36,891 nt of DNA, taken from NCBI RefSeq assembly GCF_002743055.1, contig NZ_PDYM01000032.1:1-36891 (forward strand). The letters run 5' to 3'. The translations under genes and the position numbers were made by a program. The DNA comes from Sporosarcina sp. P13. GTDB lineage: Bacteria; Bacillota; Bacilli; Bacillales_A; Planococcaceae. The notes under the pieces were generated by a model. That model ran no database searches. It saw nothing but the letters and a program-made list of their open reading frames with translations, and had not been told where the DNA came from. Positions 9,160 to 17,182 of the stretch are shown piece by piece (position 1 is the stretch's first letter; the number at the start of each line of letters is the position of its first letter).

Positions 9160-9447
9160 ATGGCGTACAGAAATTTCAGACCTTGCAAAGGGTGTGATCC
9201 CCCCAATATCCCTAAAAGAGAACCTCGATGCTATGATAATAAAAAGATTGTTCATATACTAGTCGATTTATCGATGGGGGCTCCAGTAGAAATTACATTA
9301 AAAGAATCAAAAGATCATCAGCTAAATGGCTATTACTTACAGTTTGATAGAAACAATCGTGTCATTCACTTTCAACCGTTTGGTGAATCCGCTGTTCAAG
9401 AACTAGCCTTAGCGGACATCTGCACGATTAAATATAGTTCGTATTGA
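9160..9447 (+). CDS. Small Cys-containing protein, unknown
   Basis: The only convincing plus-strand gene. A strong ribosome binding site AAGGAGG (9144-9150) sits 9 nt before ATG 9160; the TTG at 9154 is too close to it. The 95-aa product has a Cys/Pro-rich N-terminus (FRPCKGCDPPNIPKREPRCY) followed by a compact beta-rich domain (VEITLKESKDHQLNGYYLQFD...VIHFQPFG). It has no signal peptide or membrane segment. A terminator follows at 9531. I do not recognise the family; a spore-coat-type protein is a guess based only on size and cysteines. Confidence 0.7.
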   Translation: MAYRNFRPCKGCDPPNIPKREPRCYDNKKIVHILVDLSMGAPVEITLKESKDHQLNGYYLQFDRNNRVIHFQPFGESAVQELALADICTIKYSSY

Positions 9448-9530
9448 TACACACGTAAAAACGATGAAGTGGTGCTAGACACGCAAGTTAGAATGTCACT
9501 AAGCACAAGTGTAGTGGAAGTACAAACAAG

Positions 9531-9557
9531 CAGCCTATTTAGCGTAGGCTGCTTGAT
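9531..9557 (+). terminator. Intrinsic terminator of the small plus-strand gene
   Basis: AGCAGCCTA pairs with TAGGCTGCT across a TTTAGCG loop and is followed by TGATTTTTTG on the plus strand. Confidence 0.88.
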
Positions 9558-9579
9558 TTTTTGTAGTTTTGGTGTTGCT

Positions 9580-10146
9580 ATGAGCGGGGGAGTGGGTTCT
9601 ATGAGCGCATACACCACTTCTATGAGCGCGTACACCACTTCTATGAGCGCGAAACACAACTCTATGAGCGCGTACACCACTTCTATGAGCGCAAAACACA
9701 ACTCTATGAGCGCGTACACCACTTCTATGAGCGCATACACCACTCCTATGAGCGCGTACACCACTTCTATGAGCGCGAAACACAACTCTATGAGCGCGAA
9801 ACACAACTCTATGAGCGCGTACACCACTTCTATGAGCGCGAAACACAACTCTATGAGCGCATACACCACTCCTATGAGCGCGTACACCACTTCTATGAGC
9901 GCGTACACCACTTCTATGAGCGCGTACACCACTTCTATGAGCGCGAAACACAACTCTATGAGCGCGTACACCACTTCTATGAGCGCGAAACACAACTCTA
10001 TGAGCGCGTACACCACTTCTATGAGCGCGCACACCACTTCTATGAGCGCGTACACCACTTCTATGAGCGCGAAACACAACTCTATGAGCGCATACACCAC
10101 TCCTATGAGCGCGAAACACAACTCTATGAGCGCGTACACCACTTGC
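9580..10146. repeat. 21-bp minisatellite, 26 units plus one degenerate
   Basis: A contiguous tandem array. Units 1-26 start at 9601 and each is exactly 21 bp; a degenerate unit precedes them at 9580-9600. Two main types alternate irregularly: ATGAGCGCGTACACCACTTCT (17 units including minor variants with CATACACC, CACACACC or ACTCCT) and ATGAGCGCGAAACACAACTCT (9 units). Because 21 is a multiple of 3 and no unit contains a stop, several frames stay open on both strands, giving artificial 7-residue repeats; none has a credible ribosome binding site. It lies between the ends of two convergent genes. Function is unknown. Confidence 0.93.
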
Positions 10147-10179
10147 TAGTAAACCGCCAGTTCACTTAATTTATCAAAC

Positions 10180-10590
10180 CTACAACTCATTCAACTCTTT
10201 ATTTAGCTTCTTCGCCTCATTGGCAAAGTACAAGTAAAAGCAATACCAAATGACCGCGTATACACTTAGAAACAGACCTACGAATGTTAAAAAGCTCTTC
10301 ATTGTGAAATCAATCCAGCCGATTCCAAAAGCGGTGATGAAGTATAGAACCAATACAGTGATAAAGTGATAACTTGATTGACGTACTAGTGACCAATTTT
10401 CGTTTTCAAAATAGAGTGGAGTGACGCTGAAAAACCAAGAACAAAAAATTGTACCCAAGGCGTTTTTCATAAATATTCCGGCGTCTAGCGTGCTAACATC
10501 CCCAAAATAAATAATCATACTAGTAAGAACCACCGCTAAAAAACCGCCAAAGAATATCCCAATCATACTGCGAAACAAAAAGGTTTTCAT
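10180..10590 (-). CDS. DUF3021 membrane protein
   Basis: A 136-aa protein with four hydrophobic segments (about 7-28, 42-60, 74-93 and 100-124) and a charged C-terminal tail (NEAKKLNKELNEL). Size, topology and partnership with a LytTR regulator fit the DUF3021 family. Its start overlaps the stop of the regulator (ATGA), so the pair is translationally coupled. In other Firmicutes such membrane partners are thought to modulate the LytTR protein; nothing in the sequence gives the signal. Downstream lies the minisatellite, with no clear terminator between. Confidence 0.82.
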   Translation of the reverse strand: MKTFLFRSMIGIFFGGFLAVVLTSMIIYFGDVSTLDAGIFMKNALGTIFCSWFFSVTPLYFENENWSLVRQSSYHFITVLVLYFITAFGIGWIDFTMKSFLTFVGLFLSVYAVIWYCFYLYFANEAKKLNKELNEL

Positions 10591-11045
10591 TCGTTATTCC
10601 TCCTTTTCATAGTAAGTGCTTCTTTAATGCCATTCACGTACGTTCGTGACACATATTCCTTTATTCCAGATTTAAAATAAACAGCTAACGTGCCGTTAAA
10701 TGATGCTTCAAACTTACTTAATTCATATAAATTTGCAATGACAGACTTAGAAAGTCGAATAAATCTTCCCGATGGTAAAAACGACTCCAGTTCATATAAT
10801 TTTTCCCTGACTACATAGGAACCATTCGAAGTGACGGCTGTTACACCATCTGGCGTGGTATGAAAGTAGTGAATTTCCATTGGCTTTAAAATATGTTGCA
10901 TGTCGCCATCCTTCCCCACAATGAATTCAATCTGTTGCCCCTTTAGGTAATCCAATAGTTCTTGGATGGATTGATCCATTTCTTTACATTCAATCGTAAC
11001 TACTGTTTCAACGTTCGAACGATCAATATTCAAGGAAACCTTCAT
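10587..11045 (-). CDS. LytTR-family DNA-binding regulator
   Basis: A 152-aa transcription factor without receiver domain. The C-terminal ~100 residues match the LytTR fold: IHYFHTTPDGVTAVTSNGSYVVREKLYELESFLPS followed by GRFIRLSKSVIANLYELSKFE and a final basic strand (EYVSRTYVNGIKEAL). The N-terminal ~45 residues are a short acidic segment. The ribosome binding site AAGGAGGAGG precedes the ATG at 11045. It forms a two-gene operon with the DUF3021 protein. LytTR/DUF3021 pairs are often autoregulated; the palindrome at 11085-11104 is a candidate control site. Confidence 0.88.
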   Translation of the reverse strand: MKVSLNIDRSNVETVVTIECKEMDQSIQELLDYLKGQQIEFIVGKDGDMQHILKPMEIHYFHTTPDGVTAVTSNGSYVVREKLYELESFLPSGRFIRLSKSVIANLYELSKFEASFNGTLAVYFKSGIKEYVSRTYVNGIKEALTMKRRNNE

Positions 11046-11084
11046 GTTAAGACACCTCCTCCTTACAATAATCTACTGGCTACT

Positions 11085-11104
11085 AACCTTAGTATACTGA
11101 GGTT
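11085..11104. promoter_or_regulatory. Near-perfect 20-bp palindrome before LytTR gene
   Basis: AACCTTAGTATACTGAGGTT is an inverted repeat with one mismatched position per arm, 40 bp upstream of the LytTR start. Its centre is the same CTTAGTATACT found before hutU. It contains TATACT, a possible -10 element. A second inverted pair, GAATTC...GAATTC, lies just beyond it. Confidence 0.5.
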
Positions 11105-11200
11105 TGTTGAATTCCGCTTTAGAATTCAAGTGACTGGTAGATTTCCGACTGTCAGTTGCCATTTACATGATGTCAATAGCACACATTTGATGAAGATTAT

Positions 11201-11248
11201 AAAAAGGGTCTCCCTGCTGATTATTTACAAATCAGTTGGAAGACCCTT
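11201..11248 (-). terminator. Intrinsic terminator of the surface-protein operon
   Basis: AAGGGTCTCCCTGCTGAT pairs with ATCAGTTGGAAGACCCTT, with an A-run at the left end that is the T-tract on the minus strand. It lies just past the stop of the dockerin-containing gene. Confidence 0.85.
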
Positions 11249-11257
11249 GTTAACTAG

Positions 11258-12676
11258 TTAATTCGGTTTTAATATATATTGCTTCGTTTCAAGAAGGTTG
11301 CCGTATTTATCATACATCCGGAAGACGACCGTTGAATTTGCATCGAAACTCGAACTGATCAAGCTGAATTTCTTATCTCCTTCAAAGTGCATATTATACG
11401 TCGAATTGACTGTTACTTTATAAACATCTGCTGAAACATCCACTTCAATCGTGTGGAGATTTAAGAACTGGACGTAAGCAACTTTTATGCTGTTCAAGTA
11501 ATTTGCCGTTACAACGTTCACTTCTACACTAACAGTAAATCCACTATCCCCAATCATACCTTTCGCTATAAACGTACCCATTTTCGAAGTATCGACTGGC
11601 TGCCAAGTAACCGACTCTGTACCCTTCGTTTTATCCTTATACGTAACGTTTACTTTCGCTGGTAATTCAGGCGTACCATTTAACTTCACGTTAATCGGTA
11701 ACAACTTCTCGACGGATAATAGATTCGAATCAATGACATCGATCCGGAACATCTGTTTTTCGATATCACCCACCGCATCGGTTACTTGAATCGTAAAGGT
11801 ATAACTTCCCGCACGCGTCGGTGTTCCACTGATTTTACCCGTATTTTCATCGAGCGACATACCCGAAGGCAATGAACCCACTCGTTTAAAGGTATACGGT
11901 GCTCGACCGTTTAACGCAGAAACCTGATCGCTATATTCACTCTTCAATACAGCATTATCCAATTCTTTTGACTGAATCGCCAAAAACGTTGTCCGCTTCC
12001 CTGCAACGTAGTCAAGAATCCATTGCGCATCCTCTTGCGTCAGCACACCGTCGCCATTGACGTCCGCTGAAAGAAATGCTTCACGATCTGTAATCGGATT
12101 GTTCAAATGTTGTAAAATTCGAATCGCCGCCGCAGCAGTTGGCTTATTATTTCCTACCACGTCACCGACTGGCATTTTGCGCTCAATTTTACCATGCATG
12201 AAAGCCACAAGAAAATCTGTATTCAAACGACCTTTCATGTTGGCAGACACTATAGAAAGATCTACAGACTTACCTGCTTCAAACTTGTCGGATAGTTCAT
12301 AAACTAAATAACCCATTATAATCTTCTTATCTGCTACTCTCTCTTCTTTGCCTGAAATCGACACGAAGTTTAGATCTAGTTTATTATTTACAACAGTCCA
12401 CTTCGTACGGAATACTTTATCTTCAAAAGCAGGTGTCGGACGGAAACGTTTCAACTTAACCCCTTGATTGGCTGGAGTAGTAATGACAACGTTACCTGAA
12501 CTCAAATACATTGCATCTCGCACTGTAACAGGCACTTCCACGTTTGTTCCAAGCGAACGACTTTCCCCTACTTCTAATGTTTCCGCTGCGTGCACTTTTC
12601 CTCCAATGAAACCGGAAAGTAACACGACACCGAACACCATCAATAAAGTCATTATTCTATTCATTGTATAGTTCAT
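11258..12676 (-). CDS. Secreted protein with dockerin-like and Ig-like modules
   Basis: Secreted multidomain protein of about 472 aa with an N-terminal signal peptide ending near VHAAE. Order (counted from the upstream GTG at 12685): a cohesin/beta-sandwich-like region (~36-168), a dockerin-like module (~172-230) whose second loop DVNGDGVLTQED is a canonical calcium loop while the first (DVVGNNKPTAAA) has lost key residues, a putative-Ig repeat (LPSGMSLDENTGKISGTPTRAG, ~270-318), a Big_4-like Ig domain (~330-390) and an unassigned C-terminal region. There is no SLH or sortase signal. ATG 12676 follows GAGGTGG; GTG 12685 is the alternative. It is third in a three-gene operon, 10 nt after the cohesin-like protein. 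Confidence 0.78.
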   Translation of the reverse strand: MNYTMNRIMTLLMVFGVVLLSGFIGGKVHAAETLEVGESRSLGTNVEVPVTVRDAMYLSSGNVVITTPANQGVKLKRFRPTPAFEDKVFRTKWTVVNNKLDLNFVSISGKEERVADKKIIMGYLVYELSDKFEAGKSVDLSIVSANMKGRLNTDFLVAFMHGKIERKMPVGDVVGNNKPTAAAAIRILQHLNNPITDREAFLSADVNGDGVLTQEDAQWILDYVAGKRTTFLAIQSKELDNAVLKSEYSDQVSALNGRAPYTFKRVGSLPSGMSLDENTGKISGTPTRAGSYTFTIQVTDAVGDIEKQMFRIDVIDSNLLSVEKLLPINVKLNGTPELPAKVNVTYKDKTKGTESVTWQPVDTSKMGTFIAKGMIGDSGFTVSVEVNVVTANYLNSIKVAYVQFLNLHTIEVDVSADVYKVTVNSTYNMHFEGDKKFSLISSSFDANSTVVFRMYDKYGNLLETKQYILKPN

Positions 12677-12686
12677 TTCCTCCACC

Positions 12687-13481
12687 TCAATTCACCTTAA
12701 ACGTAAACCGTACAGGCTTACTTAATTTTGCTCCATTGGTTGAACGTAGTTGATTAGTAATATCCATTGTGTACGTACCACGCGGATACGTTCCAACCGG
12801 CTTCACTCTGAATTTCGTAGCACTGACTCCTTTCACTTCGACAGGAACTACTATACTTCCGCGCTTAACGCTGACTGCCTGGGCGTTTAAAGTAGCTGGA
12901 TTATACGATGAATTCAACGTCACAACCCACGACTTGTCATTTGCTACTGGGTTCGCATGTGTCTTTTCTTTACCCGTGAACGGCTTGATTTGTCCATCGA
13001 TTACTTGAGTTGTGATTTTCTTACCTTGTTCCGTGTATAACTCCACGTTCTCTAGCTTCAACTCATTCACCTTGCCAGAACCTAGCGTTAGCACAGTTGC
13101 TTTCACTTCCATTACTGTACCGTCAATCACGCTACCTGTTGATTTAGCGAATGACAATGAAACGTTTCCTGCCGCATCACTGCCACCTGAAGATAAATAA
13201 GGAGAAAGTGTATCTGTCATTTTGACATCATTGGCGTTAATACGTACTTGATCCGAGTTATACAGGATGTCGAGTGAACCACCCGCGATTTTCTCATCAC
13301 TGCTGATGAATACCGTTAAATTTACGGTTCCTGTCTTTTCTACAAATGCAGAAGATACACCGACTGCCGTCTTTATCACAGCCGCTTGCGCTGGAATCGC
13401 TGGAATTAGTAGTAATAGAATACTAAACCATACGAGAATCTTAATATTTTTCATAAATAATAAATGGGCGCGCCATCGCAC
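12687..13481 (-). CDS. Secreted cohesin-like protein with Big_5 domain
   Basis: 264-aa exported protein. Signal peptide MKNIKILVWFSILLLLIPA, cleaved near AQA-A. Residues ~34-165 look like a cohesin-type beta-sandwich: VSSAFVEKTGTVNLTVFISSD, GGSLDILYNSDQVRI, GNVSLSFAKSTG, DGTVMEVKATVL. Residues ~170-264 are an SbsA-like Ig (Big_5) domain ending PVRFTFKVN. The GTG start at 13481 follows AAGGAGG by 6 nt. Cohesins bind dockerins, and the next gene carries a dockerin-like module, so the pair could associate on the cell surface; binding is not shown. No cell-wall anchor is visible. Confidence 0.75.
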   Translation of the reverse strand: MRWRAHLLFMKNIKILVWFSILLLLIPAIPAQAAVIKTAVGVSSAFVEKTGTVNLTVFISSDEKIAGGSLDILYNSDQVRINANDVKMTDTLSPYLSSGGSDAAGNVSLSFAKSTGSVIDGTVMEVKATVLTLGSGKVNELKLENVELYTEQGKKITTQVIDGQIKPFTGKEKTHANPVANDKSWVVTLNSSYNPATLNAQAVSVKRGSIVVPVEVKGVSATKFRVKPVGTYPRGTYTMDITNQLRSTNGAKLSKPVRFTFKVN

Positions 13482-13522
13482 ACCCTACCTCCTTTTTGTT
13501 ATCTACCGCTGAATCGTAGCTG

Positions 13523-15220
13523 TTAATCACCTTTTACCGCTTGTTCATTTAGCTTAAAGAATCCACTAGTAGTCAAATCTGTAGAAGCAGTTACATTATT
13601 CTTTTCGTTAGCTAGTACAGTAAAGAAATTACTTTGAGTCATTACATTCCCTGTACTTAACTTCAAGTCTGCTTTCCCGCTCACTACTTCTAGTTGGACA
13701 AGTGCTTTAGCGCCATAATGAAATTCCAATACATCAGCCGGCGAATTCGTTGTCACAATACGAAGTGGCTTCGTGTTAGATAGTTCTATTCCGTTTACAG
13801 ATTTGAAATCGTTCAAATGAATAGAACTTGATCCTCCACTAATAACTTTTGTATGTGGGGCTGCCGAAACGCCTGTAACTGTGACTTTATCTAACACAGC
13901 CGTTCCTTTATCGCCTACATCTATTGTTAGGTCTCCAATAATTGTTGTATTTTCTAGACGTATAATCCGATTTTTCCCACTCCCTAATTGAACATTTCCT
14001 ATAATTGTTTCACCTGTAATTGTTACATCACGATCAATAACAAATGGTGCTGCAGATGTATTAGTCAATATTAACGGATTTTGTAATTCAATCTTCTTAA
14101 GATTTACATTTGATAAGGCTAATTCAAATTGTTCTCTAGTTGTGACGGTTGCTACAGGGTTTACAGAATAAACTACGCCTAAGTCATTCAGCGCTCTTAC
14201 ATCAATTTCTTTCATAATACTATCTAGTAAAGTGGTTGACAGCATCAATTCATAAAGGGATACTGGCTTACCAAAAAATTTGGTATCGGCTTTTATATAG
14301 TCACTAACTTTATAGTCTTTTAGTTGATCATTTACTCGCATTTTAAAGTTTTTTGTTTCAAGCTTGCGACCATCTTTGCTGTAAGCTGTTAATTCAAAGT
14401 CATCATTGAGTACATATTCTTTACACTCGTCTGTAGACGGCGTGTTATCTACACATGTTAGTTCGTCAATGCCTGCTTGTCCCATGGAAAAACCATTGAC
14501 GCCAGCTGTCGAACGATCTAAATCTCTTTCATATTGTTTATTCGATCCTAACTTCACTTTCAACCTTGTTGCATCACCACTTGCAATGACGTCAATATTC
14601 GATAAGTTGGGCGCGTTCTTATCTGAATCGACAACCCCTTTATAGCGGTGAATGGTCTCAATTTTCGTGATATAAATCGGTGGTACTTGGATCATGATAT
14701 TACGCGGCTCATTATGCTTGAATATTTTTTCATTAATGAGCGATGCGTTGTTACTATTGACAAACACCGACTCAAATCCTGGCAGTAGGTCGTAGAATTT
14801 GAACGGAAATTCATAATCAGTCAATTGATCAAAATACATTTTCCCTCTTGGTATGACTAGTTTAAAGTCTTCTTGATCCATATAATCTATGAACTCCAAA
14901 TTCTTAAATGTTATAGTAAGTACTTTTCCCGACTGAGTAACTTTTTTCACAATAGGTAATGAAACGTGTTTACTACCTACAAGTTGTTCAACATGAACAT
15001 CACTTTCTGTAATCGCATGAATATTCTTATCAAATGTAATCTCCATTTTTTTCGCGCCAGTAAATCCATTATACAAGTCCGACGTTTCTTTAAACTCATA
15101 CTCATAAGGCTTCTTCTCAAAAACTTCCGGTGTCTTTGGCGCTGCATCTGCTCTTAGTCCGATACTAAGCATGCTAATCGCCAGAACTAATGCAAATATG
15201 TTTTTCATAAATTTTTTCAT
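13523..15220 (-). CDS. Large secreted surface protein, beta-helix-like C-half
   Basis: 565 aa with a clear signal peptide (MKNIFALVLAISMLSIGLRADA, cleavage near ADA-A). Residues ~40-130 resemble an SbsA-type Ig domain (GAKKMEITFDKNIHAITESDV...KVLTITFKNLEF). The middle is not recognised. From ~385 to 520 short hydrophobic repeats (IELQNPLILTNTS, DVTITGETIIGNVQLG, IIRLENTTIIGDLTIDV) suggest a right-handed beta-helix like those of pectate-lyase-type folds, without visible catalytic residues. It is first gene of the operon with the cohesin- and dockerin-like proteins, 41 nt upstream of the former. The role is presumably structural or adhesive at the envelope; no known gene is recognised. Confidence 0.65.
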   Translation of the reverse strand: MKKFMKNIFALVLAISMLSIGLRADAAPKTPEVFEKKPYEYEFKETSDLYNGFTGAKKMEITFDKNIHAITESDVHVEQLVGSKHVSLPIVKKVTQSGKVLTITFKNLEFIDYMDQEDFKLVIPRGKMYFDQLTDYEFPFKFYDLLPGFESVFVNSNNASLINEKIFKHNEPRNIMIQVPPIYITKIETIHRYKGVVDSDKNAPNLSNIDVIASGDATRLKVKLGSNKQYERDLDRSTAGVNGFSMGQAGIDELTCVDNTPSTDECKEYVLNDDFELTAYSKDGRKLETKNFKMRVNDQLKDYKVSDYIKADTKFFGKPVSLYELMLSTTLLDSIMKEIDVRALNDLGVVYSVNPVATVTTREQFELALSNVNLKKIELQNPLILTNTSAAPFVIDRDVTITGETIIGNVQLGSGKNRIIRLENTTIIGDLTIDVGDKGTAVLDKVTVTGVSAAPHTKVISGGSSSIHLNDFKSVNGIELSNTKPLRIVTTNSPADVLEFHYGAKALVQLEVVSGKADLKLSTGNVMTQSNFFTVLANEKNNVTASTDLTTSGFFKLNEQAVKGD

Positions 15221-15400
15221 CTACTCATTCTCCCCCGCGCTATTTTTTGTTCCGTACACATCTGTAAAAGCCCTCCCACACCCTTAATAATTTTCGACTT
15301 CTTCCCATTTTATCGGCATTTTCGATAGTTTGTTTACAAACCAAAAAAGAATCCTAACAGACTTTAGATTGTGCCGTCTAGCACAATTCCCAAATAAAAA

Positions 15401-15425
15401 ACAGCCTCTAAAGTGCAGAGGCTGT
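15401..15425 (-). terminator. Intrinsic terminator after the glucosaminidase gene
   Basis: ACAGCCTCT pairs with AGAGGCTGT, with AAAAAA directly to the left reading as a T-tract on the minus strand. Confidence 0.9.
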
Positions 15426-15442
15426 CGGGTGTATTATAATTT

Positions 15443-17119
15443 CTACCATGTTAGCTTGTCCACGTAATCCCCATGCACATACAACTCTTCATATGGCACA
15501 GAATCCGAACGAACTTTCATCCATGGCTTTGCGGATAATTGATCGTCTAAAATGATGAACGGCATACCGGTTTTGGCATACGTATAGGCAGGTGTTCGGC
15601 TCGTGTTCGGATCACGACGAACATTCAAATTCACCGTATTTGACAAGCCGATTTTTTCAGGATTTGCTAACTCCTTACCACCCATCATACGATCCATTCG
15701 ATACATATGGCCAGCGATTTTCGATCCCCAATATGGATCTGATGCATATTTCACATTGACACCTACTGCTTTATTGCCAAAATTTATTCCATTGGCATAT
15801 TTCGCATTCGGCGGCAAGTAGTTTTTGTTTAGAAAAGCATTCAGTAACTCTTCGATATTTTGACCGACCGTTTCAAAATATACTATTTTTGGCCGATCGT
15901 CATTTACATATAAACCAAATAAATTATTGTATTTCTGTGCATAGTCGCTTAAGCCATAAATACTTTCATGCTGTGCCAACGCCAATATATGCATGGCGTT
16001 CACATGACTAGTTGCTTCAATACGCTTGAGTTCAGTACCTAGACCTAACAACTTACTTTTAGTAGTTGCATTGCGATACGTTGGCGAATTTGGGTATGCT
16101 TTCTCCAATTCTTGCAGTCTTTTTAGTATATATGCATCTAACTCAGCTGCTGTGTAACGCGTTTCACTGCGTAACGGCAAGTACTGAAAATACTGATAGG
16201 CCGTTCCTACAGCTTGTCCCGCTTCATTTGAAAAATGACTGCCATCCGTACTAAAGTATTTAAGACCTTCTTGCATGAACGTTGGTGCTACGCCCATCTC
16301 ATAAGTTCCATACCTAGCAGCCGTATGTCTATAAATCGAATGAAACAGTGAACCATTTCTAACATAATAGTACGAACGGTCTTTTATCGTTTGACTAGGC
16401 AATAAGCGACTGTTTTCTTGTTTAATGAAATAATTCACACCCGCCAATTCTACTTCTACATAAGCATCCGTAGAATCTACATACATTAGTTCTGAATCCG
16501 CAGGCACATATGTTACTTCTTTTTTAAGTAGCTTGTCCGAATGAAGGATCGTTATCGAACTCGAACCGAATGATTTCGTGGAAACTAATCCAGCTGGCAT
16601 GTGAATAATCTTTCCTTGATATGAAACGGCTTGAGTTGATTGCATACGATGTGAAGCGTCTTCAAAAGTGCTGTACTTAGCAACGAGTGAAGTTGTGCCG
16701 TCTTGCTTCACATTTATTACATCATATGTCAGTTCAGCTTTAATCGTAAATGTTTTAGTGACATACTCTTTTAACGCCTTGCCGTCACTATTTTTAACGC
16801 CTTGTGTAATATGTAATGTATATGTTTCCGCGTGACGATAACCGCCGGACGGAGCTGCAATGTGAACGAACGTATCAGAATTTGAAAATGCGAATGAATT
16901 CGTCTGCCTTACACCAAGTGAGTCTGTAATATAAACCGTATTTGAATTTACTGTTGTACGATTCACAGGTTTACTAAAAGAAATAGTCCATGTTTTATCT
17001 GCCTCTTCATTTGGTGAGTGTGGCCATGTAATGCTAGCTGCCTCAACTGATAGCGACATAGCGATCAGTAATACAAACATTAGCATACTACTCATCACTA
17101 GTTTCTTTACAAGTTTCAA
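15443..17119 (-). CDS. Secreted GH73-type N-acetylglucosaminidase
   Basis: Probable autolysin that cleaves peptidoglycan glycan strands outside the cell. It has a signal peptide (MLMFVLLIAMSLSVEA-A, residues ~13-28), an SbsA-like Ig domain (~30-128: TWTISFSKPVNRTTVNSN), an unrecognised middle, and a glucosaminidase domain (~350-480) with the family signature LAQHESIYGLSDYAQKYNNL, in which Glu385 is the likely catalytic acid. The last ~70 residues (LSNTVNLNVRRDPNTS...) look SH3b-like, suited to wall binding. The 558-aa protein starts at TTG, 9 nt after AGGGGAGG. It has its own terminator, so it is separate from the three-gene surface operon. Confidence 0.85.
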   Translation of the reverse strand: MKLVKKLVMSSMLMFVLLIAMSLSVEAASITWPHSPNEEADKTWTISFSKPVNRTTVNSNTVYITDSLGVRQTNSFAFSNSDTFVHIAAPSGGYRHAETYTLHITQGVKNSDGKALKEYVTKTFTIKAELTYDVINVKQDGTTSLVAKYSTFEDASHRMQSTQAVSYQGKIIHMPAGLVSTKSFGSSSITILHSDKLLKKEVTYVPADSELMYVDSTDAYVEVELAGVNYFIKQENSRLLPSQTIKDRSYYYVRNGSLFHSIYRHTAARYGTYEMGVAPTFMQEGLKYFSTDGSHFSNEAGQAVGTAYQYFQYLPLRSETRYTAAELDAYILKRLQELEKAYPNSPTYRNATTKSKLLGLGTELKRIEATSHVNAMHILALAQHESIYGLSDYAQKYNNLFGLYVNDDRPKIVYFETVGQNIEELLNAFLNKNYLPPNAKYANGINFGNKAVGVNVKYASDPYWGSKIAGHMYRMDRMMGGKELANPEKIGLSNTVNLNVRRDPNTSRTPAYTYAKTGMPFIILDDQLSAKPWMKVRSDSVPYEELYVHGDYVDKLTW

Positions 17120-17182
17120 GACAAGTAACCTCCCCTTATTATTAATTATATAAGATTCATAATCAATAATAACATCTATTAA

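Noticed and set aside
9580..10146. CRISPR array
   Set aside because: Units are contiguous 21-mers with no unique spacers and no cas genes nearby.
9396..10149. Long open frames over the 21-bp array on both strands
   Set aside because: A repeat whose length is a multiple of three and that lacks stops keeps frames open automatically. At least three frames are open, none has a good ribosome binding site, and the minus-strand frames overlap the terminator of the plus-strand gene.
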